A DNA stretch of 64,000 nt from an uncultured Clostridia bacterium (GTDB lineage Bacteria > Bacillota > Clostridia > Christensenellales > UBA1242), in the NCBI GenBank assembly GCA_934772445.1, contig CAKVMJ010000001.1, forward strand, positions 1 through 64,000, read 5' to 3'. The position numbers were made by a program, and so were the translations under genes. The notes under the pieces are model-generated. The model was not told where the DNA came from. It saw only the letters and a program-made list of their open reading frames with translations, and made no database searches. Numbering within the stretch: the first letter of the stretch is position 1; each line of letters starts with the position of its first letter. This document shows, piece by piece, positions 8,182 to 16,676 of this stretch.

Positions 8182-8868
8182 ATGAGTTGGCTTGGTAGCA
8201 AATATTTGCTATCCGAACCTAAAAAAGAAAAAAATGATTTATTAAATTGTTATATTCTTAGGAGTTATTCAAAAACTTACAATGGAAAGGAAATCCAAGA
8301 AAAAGTTTATTATGATACTCCAGACCTTTTTTTCCACAAAAATGGTATTCATATCGGAACATCTGCTTATAAGGGTCAGAAAGAATATTCTTTGGTTGTG
8401 AGATACGATAGTGAAAAAGAGCGTATTTCATATCTTTCTTATATGCCAGATACTTTTGAAATGAAAATCGATAGTTCCTCACCTATTAAAAATCACTTTT
8501 CATTCATTGCTAGAGCAATCTCGAATATGATTATCAATGGTTTGGAAGTTGATATTTTAGAAACATTACAAGGTATTAAACCTGTTATGAATGTAAAGAA
8601 AAAGCGTGAATGTTATAGAATTAACGGAATGAATTCTCTTAGAATGTTTTTCTATTTCGATGAATGTGAATATACCACCCCCCTAGCAAAAGGCAAAGAA
8701 AAGATGAATATGCTTGAGATTGTTTGTGAAAATGACCAAAAAGAATTCAAAGACCTTTTTGAAAAAACAACAAAAGATTTAATTATTGAAAATCCAACAA
8801 TTGTTGAAACATCTCATAGCGATTTACTAATTGGCTTAGATGCGTTAGTTTATTTTAATAAGATTTAA
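8182..8868 (+). CDS. CYTH-like (triphosphate tunnel fold) protein, tentative
   Basis: 228 residues from the ATG at 8182, preceded by AAGG about 9 nt upstream. In-frame ATGs at 8050 and 8158 are less likely because of the promoter position. The order of motifs resembles CYTH/VTC-type triphosphate tunnel enzymes: VYYDTPDLFFHKNGIHIGTS like the YfDTpdl.L...g..LR strand pair, later KKKRECYRI, a strand FYFDECEY, and MLEIVCEN like the C-terminal EIE strand. The N-terminal ExExK motif of active CYTH enzymes is not evident, so activity on triphosphates or polyphosphate is unproven. It is a single-gene unit between two opposite minus-strand operons, with its own promoter and terminator. Otherwise it is a hypothetical protein. 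Confidence 0.5.
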   Translation: MSWLGSKYLLSEPKKEKNDLLNCYILRSYSKTYNGKEIQEKVYYDTPDLFFHKNGIHIGTSAYKGQKEYSLVVRYDSEKERISYLSYMPDTFEMKIDSSSPIKNHFSFIARAISNMIINGLEVDILETLQGIKPVMNVKKKRECYRINGMNSLRMFFYFDECEYTTPLAKGKEKMNMLEIVCENDQKEFKDLFEKTTKDLIIENPTIVETSHSDLLIGLDALVYFNKI

Positions 8869-8919
8869 AAAATCCTATATGCTTACCTAATTTGGTTTGC
8901 ATATAGGAATTTTTTTTTA
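8865..8919. terminator. Bidirectional terminator
   Basis: A 10-bp perfect stem (TCCTATATGC with its complement at 8899-8908) has a run of T on the plus side and a run of A on the left, so it can serve the plus-strand gene ending at 8868 and the minus-strand gene ending at 8917. Confidence 0.85.
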
Positions 8920-9540
8920 CAAGATGTGTGAACAATCTCTTTCTTTATAATATAAATCTTTAATTTGACTATCTGTGTTTTCTAATGTTTCTTTAACATC
9001 TATGGTTTTGAATAAATCCTCTTTTGATTTAACAAATTCAAAGCCATTTTTTCTATAAAAGTTTGCCACAATCGCACGCGGATATATATCATCTGGGAAA
9101 AACAAACCTCTAATCATTGGTTGATGTACTTCATTATAGAAAACATGGTTATTCTCATCGCAATATTTAGCAAAGAAATAATCTTGAAGATTTAAAAGTG
9201 CTGAACCGATACCTTTATTATTTTCTTCAGAATCAACTCTTATTAAAGATAAATATGAGTATGGTGAACCAACATAATCTAGTTCGTTTATCTTTTTAAG
9301 ATCATAATCATAAGAACAAACATTTGTAAACTTATCTTGTATTCCAGAAAACGAATAACGAGGACTAAAGAACGAACTTAAATATCCCACACGCCTATAT
9401 GGTCTAAAAACAGAATCTTTATTTTTGATATACGCTTCAATTACAAGTTGTAATTTTGAATGATCTTCATTTAAATATCTTTCTAAGATATGAGTTTTTA
9501 TTTCCGCACCTTTATCTGTGTACATTATTTGATTTTTCAT
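8917..9540 (-). CDS. GNAT-like acetyltransferase, paralogue 1
   Basis: 207 residues from the ATG at 9540, chosen because it lies 9 nt after GGGGG and makes the N-terminus align with the neighbour at 9567-10178 (MKNQ...DKGAEIK against MRNT...NRGEELK). A GNAT motif A is visible as DSEENNKGIGSALLNLQDYF, and the C-terminal FYRKNGFEFV fits GNAT motif B. GNAT enzymes transfer acetyl from acetyl-CoA to amines; the substrate cannot be inferred. The region before the GNAT core has a second conserved part shared by both paralogues (FRPYRRVGYLSSFF). It is the distal gene of a two-gene unit with a 26-bp gap. Confidence 0.7.
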   Translation of the reverse strand: MKNQIMYTDKGAEIKTHILERYLNEDHSKLQLVIEAYIKNKDSVFRPYRRVGYLSSFFSPRYSFSGIQDKFTNVCSYDYDLKKINELDYVGSPYSYLSLIRVDSEENNKGIGSALLNLQDYFFAKYCDENNHVFYNEVHQPMIRGLFFPDDIYPRAIVANFYRKNGFEFVKSKEDLFKTIDVKETLENTDSQIKDLYYKERDCSHIL

Positions 9541-9566
9541 TTTCATCTTCCCCCTTTAATAAAAAT

Positions 9567-10178
9567 TTAAAATTCTCTAACCTCTTCTATCTTCATTCCT
9601 TCATATCTTTCATTTTTAGGATTTGATAGAACTTCGCTAGGTTTAATATCTTTAAATAAATCCAATCGGCTATCCACAAAATCATAGCCATTTTTTCTAT
9701 AGAACTTTTCAGTAAGAAGCCTATTTTCATAAACAAACGGCATAAAAATTCCTCTTATAACAGAATCTTCATCGCCATATAGTTTATCCACATATTTAGC
9801 GAACAAATAATCTTGCATTTCAAGCATTGTTGAGCCAATACCTTTTTGCTGTTCGTTATCACTCACTTCAACAAGCCCTAGATAAGAATACGGCACTTGC
9901 ATATAATCCTCTTCATTGATTGGACGCAATTCAAAACCACGAGAATCAATATTTCTTGCCAAATATGCTTTATCTCTATTACCCATATAAGTTTTAGGAT
10001 AGAAGAGCGATTCCAATCTTCCTGCATATCTATAAGAACGGCAGAAAATAGATTTTCTATTCTTTATATAAGCATCAATAACCAATTTCTGAGTTGGACA
10101 TTCTTTCTGTTTTCTTGTTTCTGTTATATAGAATTTTAATTCTTCACCCCTATTGGTTTCAAATGTTGTATTCCTCAT
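9567..10178 (-). CDS. GNAT-like acetyltransferase, paralogue 2
   Basis: 203 residues; ATG start 9 nt after GGGGG. It is clearly related along its whole length to the downstream protein at 8917-9540. Shared blocks include SYRYAGRLESLFYP, YSYLGLVEVSDNEQQKGIG (acetyl-CoA pyrophosphate loop Q-x-x-G-x-G), LEMQDYLFAKY, IRGIFMP and FYRKNGYDFV. The pair therefore arose by tandem duplication and has diverged widely since. The substrate is unknown. It is transcribed from a predicted promoter at 10209-10237. Confidence 0.7.
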   Translation of the reverse strand: MRNTTFETNRGEELKFYITETRKQKECPTQKLVIDAYIKNRKSIFCRSYRYAGRLESLFYPKTYMGNRDKAYLARNIDSRGFELRPINEEDYMQVPYSYLGLVEVSDNEQQKGIGSTMLEMQDYLFAKYVDKLYGDEDSVIRGIFMPFVYENRLLTEKFYRKNGYDFVDSRLDLFKDIKPSEVLSNPKNERYEGMKIEEVREF

Positions 10179-10208
10179 ATATATTTTCCCCCAATCTTCT
10201 TATTATAT

Positions 10209-10237
10209 ATTTTATCATATAAAATAGCATATTTCAA
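10209..10237 (-). promoter_or_regulatory. Predicted sigma-A promoter for the GNAT pair
   Basis: Minus strand: -35 TTGAAA, 17-bp spacer, -10 TAAAAT, about 30 nt before the first gene. Confidence 0.65.
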
Positions 10238-10244
10238 TACCCTT

Positions 10245-10272
10245 TAAAAAAAAGACTTGATTGCCAAGTCTT
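10245..10272 (-). terminator. Terminator of the ylxM-yraN operon
   Basis: Minus strand: AAGACTTG, 5-nt loop, CAAGTCTT, then eight T. It lies directly after the yraN stop codon. Confidence 0.9.
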
Positions 10273-10274
10273 GC

Positions 10275-10631
10275 TTAAAAAGCATTTTCTATATATGATA
10301 GTTCCTCACCAACTATATCAATAACATCAAACCGAACAGCGTTATCCATTCTTGATTTCATTTTTAAGTAGCCAAGAGCCACTTGTCTTATCTTATTCTG
10401 TTTATAGATATTAACTCTTTCACGAGGTAGCCCAAAGATTTTATTGCTTGAATATTTAACTTCAATAAAAACAATTGTCTTTTTATCTAAAGCAATAATA
10501 TCAATTTCGCCAATAGGATTTTTGTAATTTGTTTCTAAAATCTTAAATTTTAGATTGTGTTTTACATAATCTAAGGCTAGTGTTTCGCCAATATCACCAG
10601 AAACTTTATTAAAACTCTTATTTTTTAGCAT
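10275..10631 (-). CDS. yraN: YraN family protein (UPF0102, endonuclease-like fold)
   Basis: 118 residues from the ATG at 10631, which follows GGGGAT; an upstream in-frame start at 10646 is poorer. The start lies inside the end of rnhB (14-bp overlap), implying translational coupling. The family pattern is clear: G-x-x-G-E-x-x-A near the N-terminus (GDIGETLALDYV), NYKNPIGEIDIIALDKKTIVFIEVKY with the E...D...ExK residues of restriction-endonuclease-like folds, and a basic stretch near KQNKIRQVA. The cellular role is not firmly established. Position after rnhB is the usual one in Bacillota. Confidence 0.9.
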   Translation of the reverse strand: MLKNKSFNKVSGDIGETLALDYVKHNLKFKILETNYKNPIGEIDIIALDKKTIVFIEVKYSSNKIFGLPRERVNIYKQNKIRQVALGYLKMKSRMDNAVRFDVIDIVGEELSYIENAF

Positions 10632-11232
10632 TGTTATCCCCAACAAAATGCCCTATAAAGCTATTTCTATGAATATCACACTTGCCATATTTTTTCAATG
10701 CTTCAATATGTTCTTTAGTTCCATAGCCTTTATGTTTCTTAAAGTTATATTCTGGATAAATCTCATCTAATTGAACCATTAATCTATCTCTCGCCACTTT
10801 AGCAAGAATTGAAGCACACGCTATATTATAACTCTGTGCATCACCTTTAATAATGCCAACTGTTTTAACTTTTTCTTCAAGTTTTACAGCATCAATTAAA
10901 ACTAAATCCGGAACTGGATTTAAAGCTTCGATACATTTCTTCATACCAAGTTTTGTTGCGTTTAAAATATTTATGCTATCTATAGTTTCCACATCAACGA
11001 ACTCTATATGATAAGAAACTGCCTTTTCTATTATTCGATCGAACAGTTTTTCTCTCTTCTTTTCAGTTAATTTTTTAGAATCGTTTATTCCTTCAATAAT
11101 ATCTTTATCATCTAATGGCATTATAACTCCAGCCACACTAACAGGCCCAGCCAATGGTCCTCTTCCCGCTTCATCAATACCCGCAATTATTTTTACATTT
11201 TCATCTAAAAATTGCTTATCAAAATTTACCAT
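10618..11232 (-). CDS. rnhB: Ribonuclease HII
   Basis: 204 residues. RNase HII cuts RNA of RNA/DNA hybrids and starts ribonucleotide excision repair. The N-terminal signature GIDEAGRGPLAGPV carries the first catalytic Asp-Glu pair; DSKKLTEKKRE and a later acidic residue in VLIDAVKL plus HKGYGTKEH match the family active site and substrate-binding elements. The length is typical. It sits between rbgA and yraN as in Bacillus. Confidence 0.97.
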   Translation of the reverse strand: MVNFDKQFLDENVKIIAGIDEAGRGPLAGPVSVAGVIMPLDDKDIIEGINDSKKLTEKKREKLFDRIIEKAVSYHIEFVDVETIDSINILNATKLGMKKCIEALNPVPDLVLIDAVKLEEKVKTVGIIKGDAQSYNIACASILAKVARDRLMVQLDEIYPEYNFKKHKGYGTKEHIEALKKYGKCDIHRNSFIGHFVGDNNAKK

Positions 11233-11245
11233 TATCTTAAGTATC

Positions 11246-12127
11246 CTAATTTTTTCTATCTTTTATCTTTAGTTTTGGAATTTCGGAAACATTTTCCAAG
11301 GTTATTTTTCCAAGTTTGCCTTGTTTAAAATCATTAATAATAGCATAAGCACCTCTATCATAATCTAGCTCTGCCTTTTTCAACAAGAACCCTCTTGCAA
11401 CGCAAATTTTTTCCAAAATTTCTAATGGTTCATCTTCAGCTAGAACTTCAATACCATATCTATTTTCTAAGATTGTTTTATCTAGTTTTACGATTTCTCT
11501 AATAAAATCCAAGCTTAATTCGGCAATATCTAAAACATCTTCGCTAATTGAACCAATATAAGCTAAGTGGTGAGCCACTAACTCATTATCAAATGCTGGC
11601 CATAAAGTTCCCGGTGTATCCAAAATTTCAATTTGGTTTCCTAATCTTACCCATTGAGTGGTTCTTGTAACACCCGGCATATTTGCGGTTTTAGTTTTAC
11701 CGCTTCCGCATAAATTATTTACAAGCGTACTTTTTCCAGAGTTTGGAACGCCAATAACCATTGCCCTAGTAATAAGTTTTATATTTTTATCTTGGAATTT
11801 TTTAACAGTACCTGAAGTTACTTTTTTTATAGCATTTTCAAGTTTTGAAGATGCACCACTAGCAGTACTATTTAAAGTTAGGCAAATATTTTTACCAGTG
11901 TTTAAATAATTAAACCATTCTTGAATTTTCTTTTCATCACCCAAATCAGATTTATTTAAAACATAAATTATAGGCTTATCCCCTATAATTTGCGAAAATT
12001 TAGGATTTAAACAAGAAAAAGGAGCTCTGGAATCCAAAACATAAATAATTGCATCAACAATCTTTATATCTTTCTCCATAGTTTTTAGAGCCTTATTCAT
12101 ATGTCCCGGATACCATTGAATTATCAT
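11246..12127 (-). CDS. rbgA: Ribosome biogenesis GTPase RbgA (YlqF)
   Basis: 293 residues. RbgA is needed for late maturation of the 50S subunit. The G motifs are circularly permuted as expected: NKSD (G4) comes near residue 58, well before the P-loop GVPNSGKST (G1, about 130-138) and the DTPG (G3) motif. The N-terminus WYPGHMNKALK is characteristic. A C-terminal helical RNA-binding domain follows. The start is 1 bp after the trmD stop. In Bacillus rplS lies between trmD and this gene; here it does not. Confidence 0.96.
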   Translation of the reverse strand: MIIQWYPGHMNKALKTMEKDIKIVDAIIYVLDSRAPFSCLNPKFSQIIGDKPIIYVLNKSDLGDEKKIQEWFNYLNTGKNICLTLNSTASGASSKLENAIKKVTSGTVKKFQDKNIKLITRAMVIGVPNSGKSTLVNNLCGSGKTKTANMPGVTRTTQWVRLGNQIEILDTPGTLWPAFDNELVAHHLAYIGSISEDVLDIAELSLDFIREIVKLDKTILENRYGIEVLAEDEPLEILEKICVARGFLLKKAELDYDRGAYAIINDFKQGKLGKITLENVSEIPKLKIKDRKN

Positions 12128-12128
12128 A

Positions 12129-12809
12129 TTAATCTCCTTTTTTCTGTAGTAAATCTGGTCTTAGTTTTTTAGTTTGCTCTATTTTTTGCGAATCTCGCCA
12201 TTTTCTTATTTCTGCGTGGTTTCCAGATAATAAAACATCTGGAACTTTCAAGCCTTTAAACTCTTGAGGTCTAGTATATTGAGGATATTCCAAATAGTTA
12301 TCTGAAAAGCTCTCTTCATTTGTACTATTAGAATTATGTAGTACATTTGGAATATATCTACAAACAGCATCAACTAAAGCCATTGCAGGTATTTCTCCAC
12401 CAGTTAAAACAAAATCGCCAATGCTTATTTGCTCATCAATACAAAGTTCTATAACTCTTTCATCAATGCCCTCGTAATGGCCACAAACCAAAATTAAATG
12501 CCTATAATTTTCCGCTAAACTTTTTACTTTTGATTGAGTAAGCGTTTTTCCTTTTGGGCTTAGATAAACAACCCAAGAATCTTCCGTTTTAACGCTATTT
12601 ATACAATCATACAATGGCTCTGGCATCATAAGCATACCATCTCCACCGCCAAAAATATAATCATCAACTTTTCCGTGTTTATCTTTAGAAAAATCACGAA
12701 TATTGATAATATTAATTTCAACTAAATTCTTTTCCACTGCTTTGCCAATCAAACTAGTTTTCAAAGGCATAAACATTTCTGGAAACAGCGTTAAAATATC
12801 TATTTTCAT
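12129..12809 (-). CDS. trmD: tRNA (guanine-N1)-methyltransferase TrmD
   Basis: 226 residues. TrmD adds the m1G37 methyl group next to the anticodon using SAM. The SPOUT trefoil-knot motifs are visible: LVCGHYEGIDERVIE and ISIGDFVLTGGEIPAM, with the C-terminal ...SGNHAEIRKWR element that contacts tRNA. The ATG overlaps the rimM stop by one base (TAATG), so the two are coupled. Confidence 0.98.
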   Translation of the reverse strand: MKIDILTLFPEMFMPLKTSLIGKAVEKNLVEINIINIRDFSKDKHGKVDDYIFGGGDGMLMMPEPLYDCINSVKTEDSWVVYLSPKGKTLTQSKVKSLAENYRHLILVCGHYEGIDERVIELCIDEQISIGDFVLTGGEIPAMALVDAVCRYIPNVLHNSNSTNEESFSDNYLEYPQYTRPQEFKGLKVPDVLLSGNHAEIRKWRDSQKIEQTKKLRPDLLQKKGD

Positions 12810-13318
12810 TAATTTTGCTCACTTTCTACAATTTCTTCAAATTTATTCTTATTTAATTTAAGAATTTTTCCGTTTATATCAAATTCTTTAACAAGTCCTT
12901 TAACAAAAGGAATTAATGTTTCTTTTCCATCTTTTTTAACAACGAAAATATCTGCTGAACCATAAGTTAGAATATTTTCAATCTTGCCTATTTCTTTCTC
13001 ATCAACAGAAACATCAGAACCAACTAAATCTCTAATATAAAATTCATCTTTATCTAATGTTTTTCTAGCAGAAACTTCGGCAAAAATTGTTTTATTTCTC
13101 AAGTTTTCAGCATCATCAATATTTTCTATACCTTTAACCTTAAAAATCTCAAAGCCATCACGATGTGTAATTTTCTCAATTTCAAACTTATTACCATCTA
13201 TAATCACTTCTTTAAGTTCGCTCAACATAGAAAAATTAGAGTAATTTATCCTTACTCTAAAATGTCCTTTTAAGCCTTGTGGTTTAGTAATAATTCCAAC
13301 TTCACAAAGGTTATTCAT
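12809..13318 (-). CDS. rimM: Ribosome maturation factor RimM
   Basis: 169 residues. RimM helps assemble the 30S head around protein S19. The N-terminal beta-barrel begins with VGIITKPQGLKGHFRV, the family hallmark, and the PRC-barrel follows with DLVGSDVSVDEKEIGKI and the IPFVKGLVKEFD block. Start and stop overlap the neighbours by one base each (TAATG), indicating tight coupling with khpA and trmD. Confidence 0.95.
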   Translation of the reverse strand: MNNLCEVGIITKPQGLKGHFRVRINYSNFSMLSELKEVIIDGNKFEIEKITHRDGFEIFKVKGIENIDDAENLRNKTIFAEVSARKTLDKDEFYIRDLVGSDVSVDEKEIGKIENILTYGSADIFVVKKDGKETLIPFVKGLVKEFDINGKILKLNKNKFEEIVESEQN

Positions 13319-13566
13319 TAATTATTTCCTTTTTCATTGATTTTTACAATATATCGTTTATTTAATCTATTTGATGCGGATTTAACAATGGTTCTAATTG
13401 CTGTTGCAACTTTACCATTCTTACCAATAACCTTACCCATATCTTCATCAGCAACAGTTATTTTTAAAACTACAACTTTCTCACTTTCGTTTACAGTTTC
13501 CATTTCAACTTGGTCTTTATTTTCAACTAGGTTTTCAACGATATATTTAACTAGTTCTTCTACCAT
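13318..13566 (-). CDS. khpA: KH-domain RNA-binding protein KhpA (YlqC)
   Basis: 82 residues. A single KH domain with the GKNGKVATAIRTIV loop (GxxG). KhpA proteins bind RNA, often with KhpB, and affect cell division and small RNA biology in Bacillota. It is in the usual place between rpsP and rimM. AAGGG lies upstream of the ATG. Confidence 0.95.
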   Translation of the reverse strand: MVEELVKYIVENLVENKDQVEMETVNESEKVVVLKITVADEDMGKVIGKNGKVATAIRTIVKSASNRLNKRYIVKINEKGNN

Positions 13567-13577
13567 TATTTAAACCC

Positions 13578-13871
13578 TTATTTCTTTTCTTTTTTCTTCT
13601 TATCAGTTTTAGGGGCTCTAGTGATAGGATCAAGAATACCAACATTTACAAGCAATGTTCTAGTAGTTTCAGTAGGTTTTGCACCATTTTTAATCCAATA
13701 TACAACTCTTTCTTCATCAATTTTGATTTCAGCTGGTTGCTTTAATGGATTGAATGTACCTAAATTTTCAATATATTCTCCATCTCTTGCTTTTCTTGAA
13801 TCAGCAACTACAACTCTATAAAAAGGTGCTTTCTTATCTCCTAATCTTGTTAATCTAATTTTAACTGCCAT
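13578..13871 (-). CDS. rpsP: 30S ribosomal protein S16
   Basis: 97 residues; N-terminus [20 protein letters not shown] is the standard S16 signature, with GTFNPL and a lysine-rich tail (DKKKKEKK). A component of the 30S body. It lies 66 bp after ffh with a good ribosome-binding site, in the ylxM-ffh operon. Confidence 0.98.
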   Translation of the reverse strand: MAVKIRLTRLGDKKAPFYRVVVADSRKARDGEYIENLGTFNPLKQPAEIKIDEERVVYWIKNGAKPTETTRTLLVNVGILDPITRAPKTDKKKKEKK

Positions 13872-13937
13872 AATTTTTCTCCTCTATAATTTATATAATT
13901 TTATATATAAAACTTATTTAATCTCTTAAATAGTGTT

Positions 13938-15272
13938 TTATCTACCTCTTAGCATATTGGATATTGCAGACATACCGCCTAATCCCTTTCCGCCTTTCAA
14001 TTTTTTCATAAGTTCTTTTGATTGATTAAATTGCTTTAAAAGTGTGTTTACATCTTGAATAGATGTTCCGCTTCCCATTGCAATTCTCTTTTTCTGGCTT
14101 CCTTTAATTCCATCTGGATTAAGCCTTTCGGCTTTTGTCATACTAAGAATAATTGCCTTATTCTTTTCTAATTGTTTTTCATCTGCATCACTAACATTTA
14201 ACTTGTTTGCTCCCGGAATCATCTTTAGAATATCCATCATTCCGCCCATTTTCTTCATTTGTTCAAACTGCATTAAATAATCATCTAATGTAAATGAATT
14301 TTCTCTAAACTTCTTTTCAATCTTTTTAGCTTGTTCTTCATCAAAGTTTTCTTGTGCTTTTTCAATTAATGTTAGAACATCACCCATATTTAAAATTCTG
14401 CTCGCCATTCTATCTGGGTGGAAGATTTCAATATCATCCATCTTTTCGCCAATACCGCAGAATTTAATAGGTTTACCAGTAACAGCTTTAATGCTTAACG
14501 CTGCCCCACCTCTTGTATCACCATCAAGTTTGGTTAAAATAACACCGGTAATATCAAGTTCATCATTAAAAGTGGTGGCAACAGTAACAGCATCTTGACC
14601 TGTCATTGCATCAACTGTTAAAAGGATTTCAGTTGGATTGGTTATTTTCTTGATTTGCTTTAATTCTTCCATCAATTCTTCATTGATATGAAGCCTACCA
14701 GCTGTATCTATAATAACAGTATCGTATCCTTTTTTCAATGCATAATCAATTGCATTTGAAGCAATCTTTTCTGGTTTTGCTTTTCCTTCTTCAAAAACTT
14801 CCACACCAACACTTGAACCAACAACTTTTAATTGATTAATTGCTGCTGGTCTATAAATATCACAAGCCACAAGCATTGGTTTTTTGCCTTCTTTCTTAAG
14901 CATTTTAGCAAGTTTTCCGCACATTGTGGTTTTACCAGCACCTTGCAAACCGCACATTAATATAACGGTTGGCAATTTGCTGGAAACTTCCAATTTAGCA
15001 TTTTTATTGCCCATTAAGTTTGTTAATTCTTCGTGAACAATTTTAACAACTTGCTGACCCGGAGTTAGGCTTTTTAAAACCTTTTCCCCAATTGCTTTTT
15101 CAGAAACATTTTTAATGAAATCTTTAACTACTAAAAAGTTGACATCAGCTTCAAGCAAAGCAACTCTAATTTCTCTCATTGCCTCCTTGATTTCAAGTTC
15201 TGTTAGTTTTCCTCTTTTAGTTAATTTATCAAATATGTGAGATAAACGCAAACTTAAATTACCAAATGCCAC
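13938..15272 (-). CDS. ffh: Signal recognition particle protein Ffh (SRP54)
   Basis: 444 residues. The GTPase subunit of SRP, which binds signal sequences at the ribosome and docks with FtsY. N domain helices are followed by the G domain (GLQGAGKTT, DTAGRLH, TKLDGDTRGG) and a Met-rich M domain (MKKMGGMMDILKMIPG) that holds 4.5S RNA and signal peptides; the tail is GGMSAISNMLRGR. The gene starts 14 bp after ylxM. Confidence 0.98.
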   Translation of the reverse strand: MAFGNLSLRLSHIFDKLTKRGKLTELEIKEAMREIRVALLEADVNFLVVKDFIKNVSEKAIGEKVLKSLTPGQQVVKIVHEELTNLMGNKNAKLEVSSKLPTVILMCGLQGAGKTTMCGKLAKMLKKEGKKPMLVACDIYRPAAINQLKVVGSSVGVEVFEEGKAKPEKIASNAIDYALKKGYDTVIIDTAGRLHINEELMEELKQIKKITNPTEILLTVDAMTGQDAVTVATTFNDELDITGVILTKLDGDTRGGAALSIKAVTGKPIKFCGIGEKMDDIEIFHPDRMASRILNMGDVLTLIEKAQENFDEEQAKKIEKKFRENSFTLDDYLMQFEQMKKMGGMMDILKMIPGANKLNVSDADEKQLEKNKAIILSMTKAERLNPDGIKGSQKKRIAMGSGTSIQDVNTLLKQFNQSKELMKKLKGGKGLGGMSAISNMLRGR

Positions 15273-15286
15273 AAACCTCTCTCCTT

Positions 15287-15610
15287 TTATGCGCCAAGAA
15301 TTTCTTCAATAATTTTTTGAACAATTTCTCTAGCTGGATCATCAACTGGTAAACTATCTCTAATTTTCTCAATTTTCATCATTTTTTCTAAGAAATGACC
15401 CTTGCTTTCAAATCTGTTCAAAGCAATTTTACCTTGCTTTACAGCATCGGCAACAGCTTGTTTTGAAATATCTAAGTTTTCACCAGTTTCGGTTAAACCG
15501 ATATCTTTGTACAAAACTTCCTTTAAAATAAGTCTTTGTGTTTTTGTTAGCATATCACCATATATATCATACAATCTTGCTAATCTCATTCTTTCTTCAA
15601 AATTTCTCAT
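15287..15610 (-). CDS. ylxM: YlxM family DNA-binding/SRP-associated protein
   Basis: 107 residues from the ATG at 15610, which has GAGG 9 nt upstream; in-frame TTG/ATG codons at 15628-15623 contain that site and are unlikely. The protein is helical with a sigma70 region 4-like helix-turn-helix (LTETGENLDISKQAVADAVKQ). YlxM is a small partner of SRP in Bacillota and is encoded next to ffh as here. First gene of the operon. Confidence 0.93.
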   Translation of the reverse strand: MRNFEERMRLARLYDIYGDMLTKTQRLILKEVLYKDIGLTETGENLDISKQAVADAVKQGKIALNRFESKGHFLEKMMKIEKIRDSLPVDDPAREIVQKIIEEILGA

Positions 15611-15649
15611 AATATAAAACCTCATCAAGTTATAAAACTTTACAAGGCT

Positions 15650-15678
15650 ATTATAACTGCTTAAAAACTAATTGTCAA
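15650..15678 (-). promoter_or_regulatory. Consensus sigma-A promoter of the ylxM-ffh-rpsP-...-yraN operon
   Basis: Minus strand: -35 TTGACA, 17-bp spacer, -10 TATAAT, a perfect consensus. It is placed to drive nine genes down to the terminator at 10245-10272 without another obvious stop. Confidence 0.9.
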
Positions 15679-15727
15679 GCGTATATCCACCTTGATTTAA
15701 AATTTTTTAAATTTTTTCAACTTTTTT

Positions 15728-15769
15728 AATAAAAAATGAAAAAGGAAGATGTTTTTTTCTTCCTTTTTA
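15728..15769 (-). terminator. Terminator after ftsY
   Basis: Minus strand: an 11-bp stem (AAAAAGGAAGA with its complement) is followed by CATTTTTTATT. It separates the smc-ftsY unit from the ylxM promoter. Confidence 0.85.
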
Positions 15770-15788
15770 CCATAATTTTCCAATTTTA

Positions 15789-16676
15789 TTAAATTATGCT
15801 TTCAACAAACTCTTTAGCATTAAACTTTTGCAAGTCATCAATTCCCTCACCAATTCCTATATATTTGATTGGAATTTGGTAATCTTTAACGATTGAAAAT
15901 ACAACGCCACCTTTAGCTGTTCCATCAAGTTTTGTTAGAATAATTCCATCTAATCCCACAATTTCATTAAACATTTCAACTTGAGATAACGCATTTTGAC
16001 CAGTTGTTGCATCTAAAACTAGATAATTTTTATGTTCGCCTTCCCATTCTCTTGTAATAATCTTATTAATCTTTTTTAATTCTTCCATAAGATTAACTTT
16101 ATTATGAAGCCTACCAGCTGTATCCACTAAAACAACATCATCTTTTTTAGCAATTGCAGATTTTATTCCATCAAACACAACTGCACCTGGGTCTGCTCCC
16201 TCATCATATCTAACTATTCTACATTTTGCGCGTTTGCTCCATTCCTCTAATTGATCAGAAGCAGCTGCTCTAAATGTATCTCCAGCAACCATTAAAACAT
16301 CTTTTTTCTCACTTTTGAATAAATGGGCAAGTTTACCAATTGCTGTGGTTTTACCAACGCCATTCACACCAACAATTGTAAGAAGCAAAGGATATTCTTC
16401 TTCCTCTTCTTCAATTGTTAAAGTTTCAATCATAACTTGTCTTAGAAGTTTTTTAAATTCTTCCTCAGTTTTTATCTTCTGCTTTTTTGCTTGTTTCTTA
16501 AGCCCTGAAATAATTTCTTCCGTTGCTGAAACGCTTATATCTGAAGAAATTAAAACATATTCAAGATCCTCATAAAATTCATCATTAAGTTCTCCAACGA
16601 AAATTTGAGAAAGTTTTGATGCAATTTTATCTTTTGTTTTCTTTAAGCCATTAAATATTTTTGAAAAAAAGCCCAT
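15789..16676 (-). CDS. ftsY: SRP receptor FtsY
   Basis: 295 residues. The receptor GTPase at the membrane that accepts SRP-ribosome complexes. NG domain motifs: GVNGVGKTTAIGKLA, DTFRAAASDQLEEW, DTAGRLHNK, TKLDGTAKGG and the C-terminal GIGEGIDDLQKF. The acidic A domain of enterobacterial FtsY is absent, as usual in Gram-positives; a short amphipathic N-terminus (MGFFSKIFNGLKK) likely binds the membrane. The start codon overlaps the end of smc by one base. Confidence 0.97.
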   Translation of the reverse strand: MGFFSKIFNGLKKTKDKIASKLSQIFVGELNDEFYEDLEYVLISSDISVSATEEIISGLKKQAKKQKIKTEEEFKKLLRQVMIETLTIEEEEEEYPLLLTIVGVNGVGKTTAIGKLAHLFKSEKKDVLMVAGDTFRAAASDQLEEWSKRAKCRIVRYDEGADPGAVVFDGIKSAIAKKDDVVLVDTAGRLHNKVNLMEELKKINKIITREWEGEHKNYLVLDATTGQNALSQVEMFNEIVGLDGIILTKLDGTAKGGVVFSIVKDYQIPIKYIGIGEGIDDLQKFNAKEFVESII

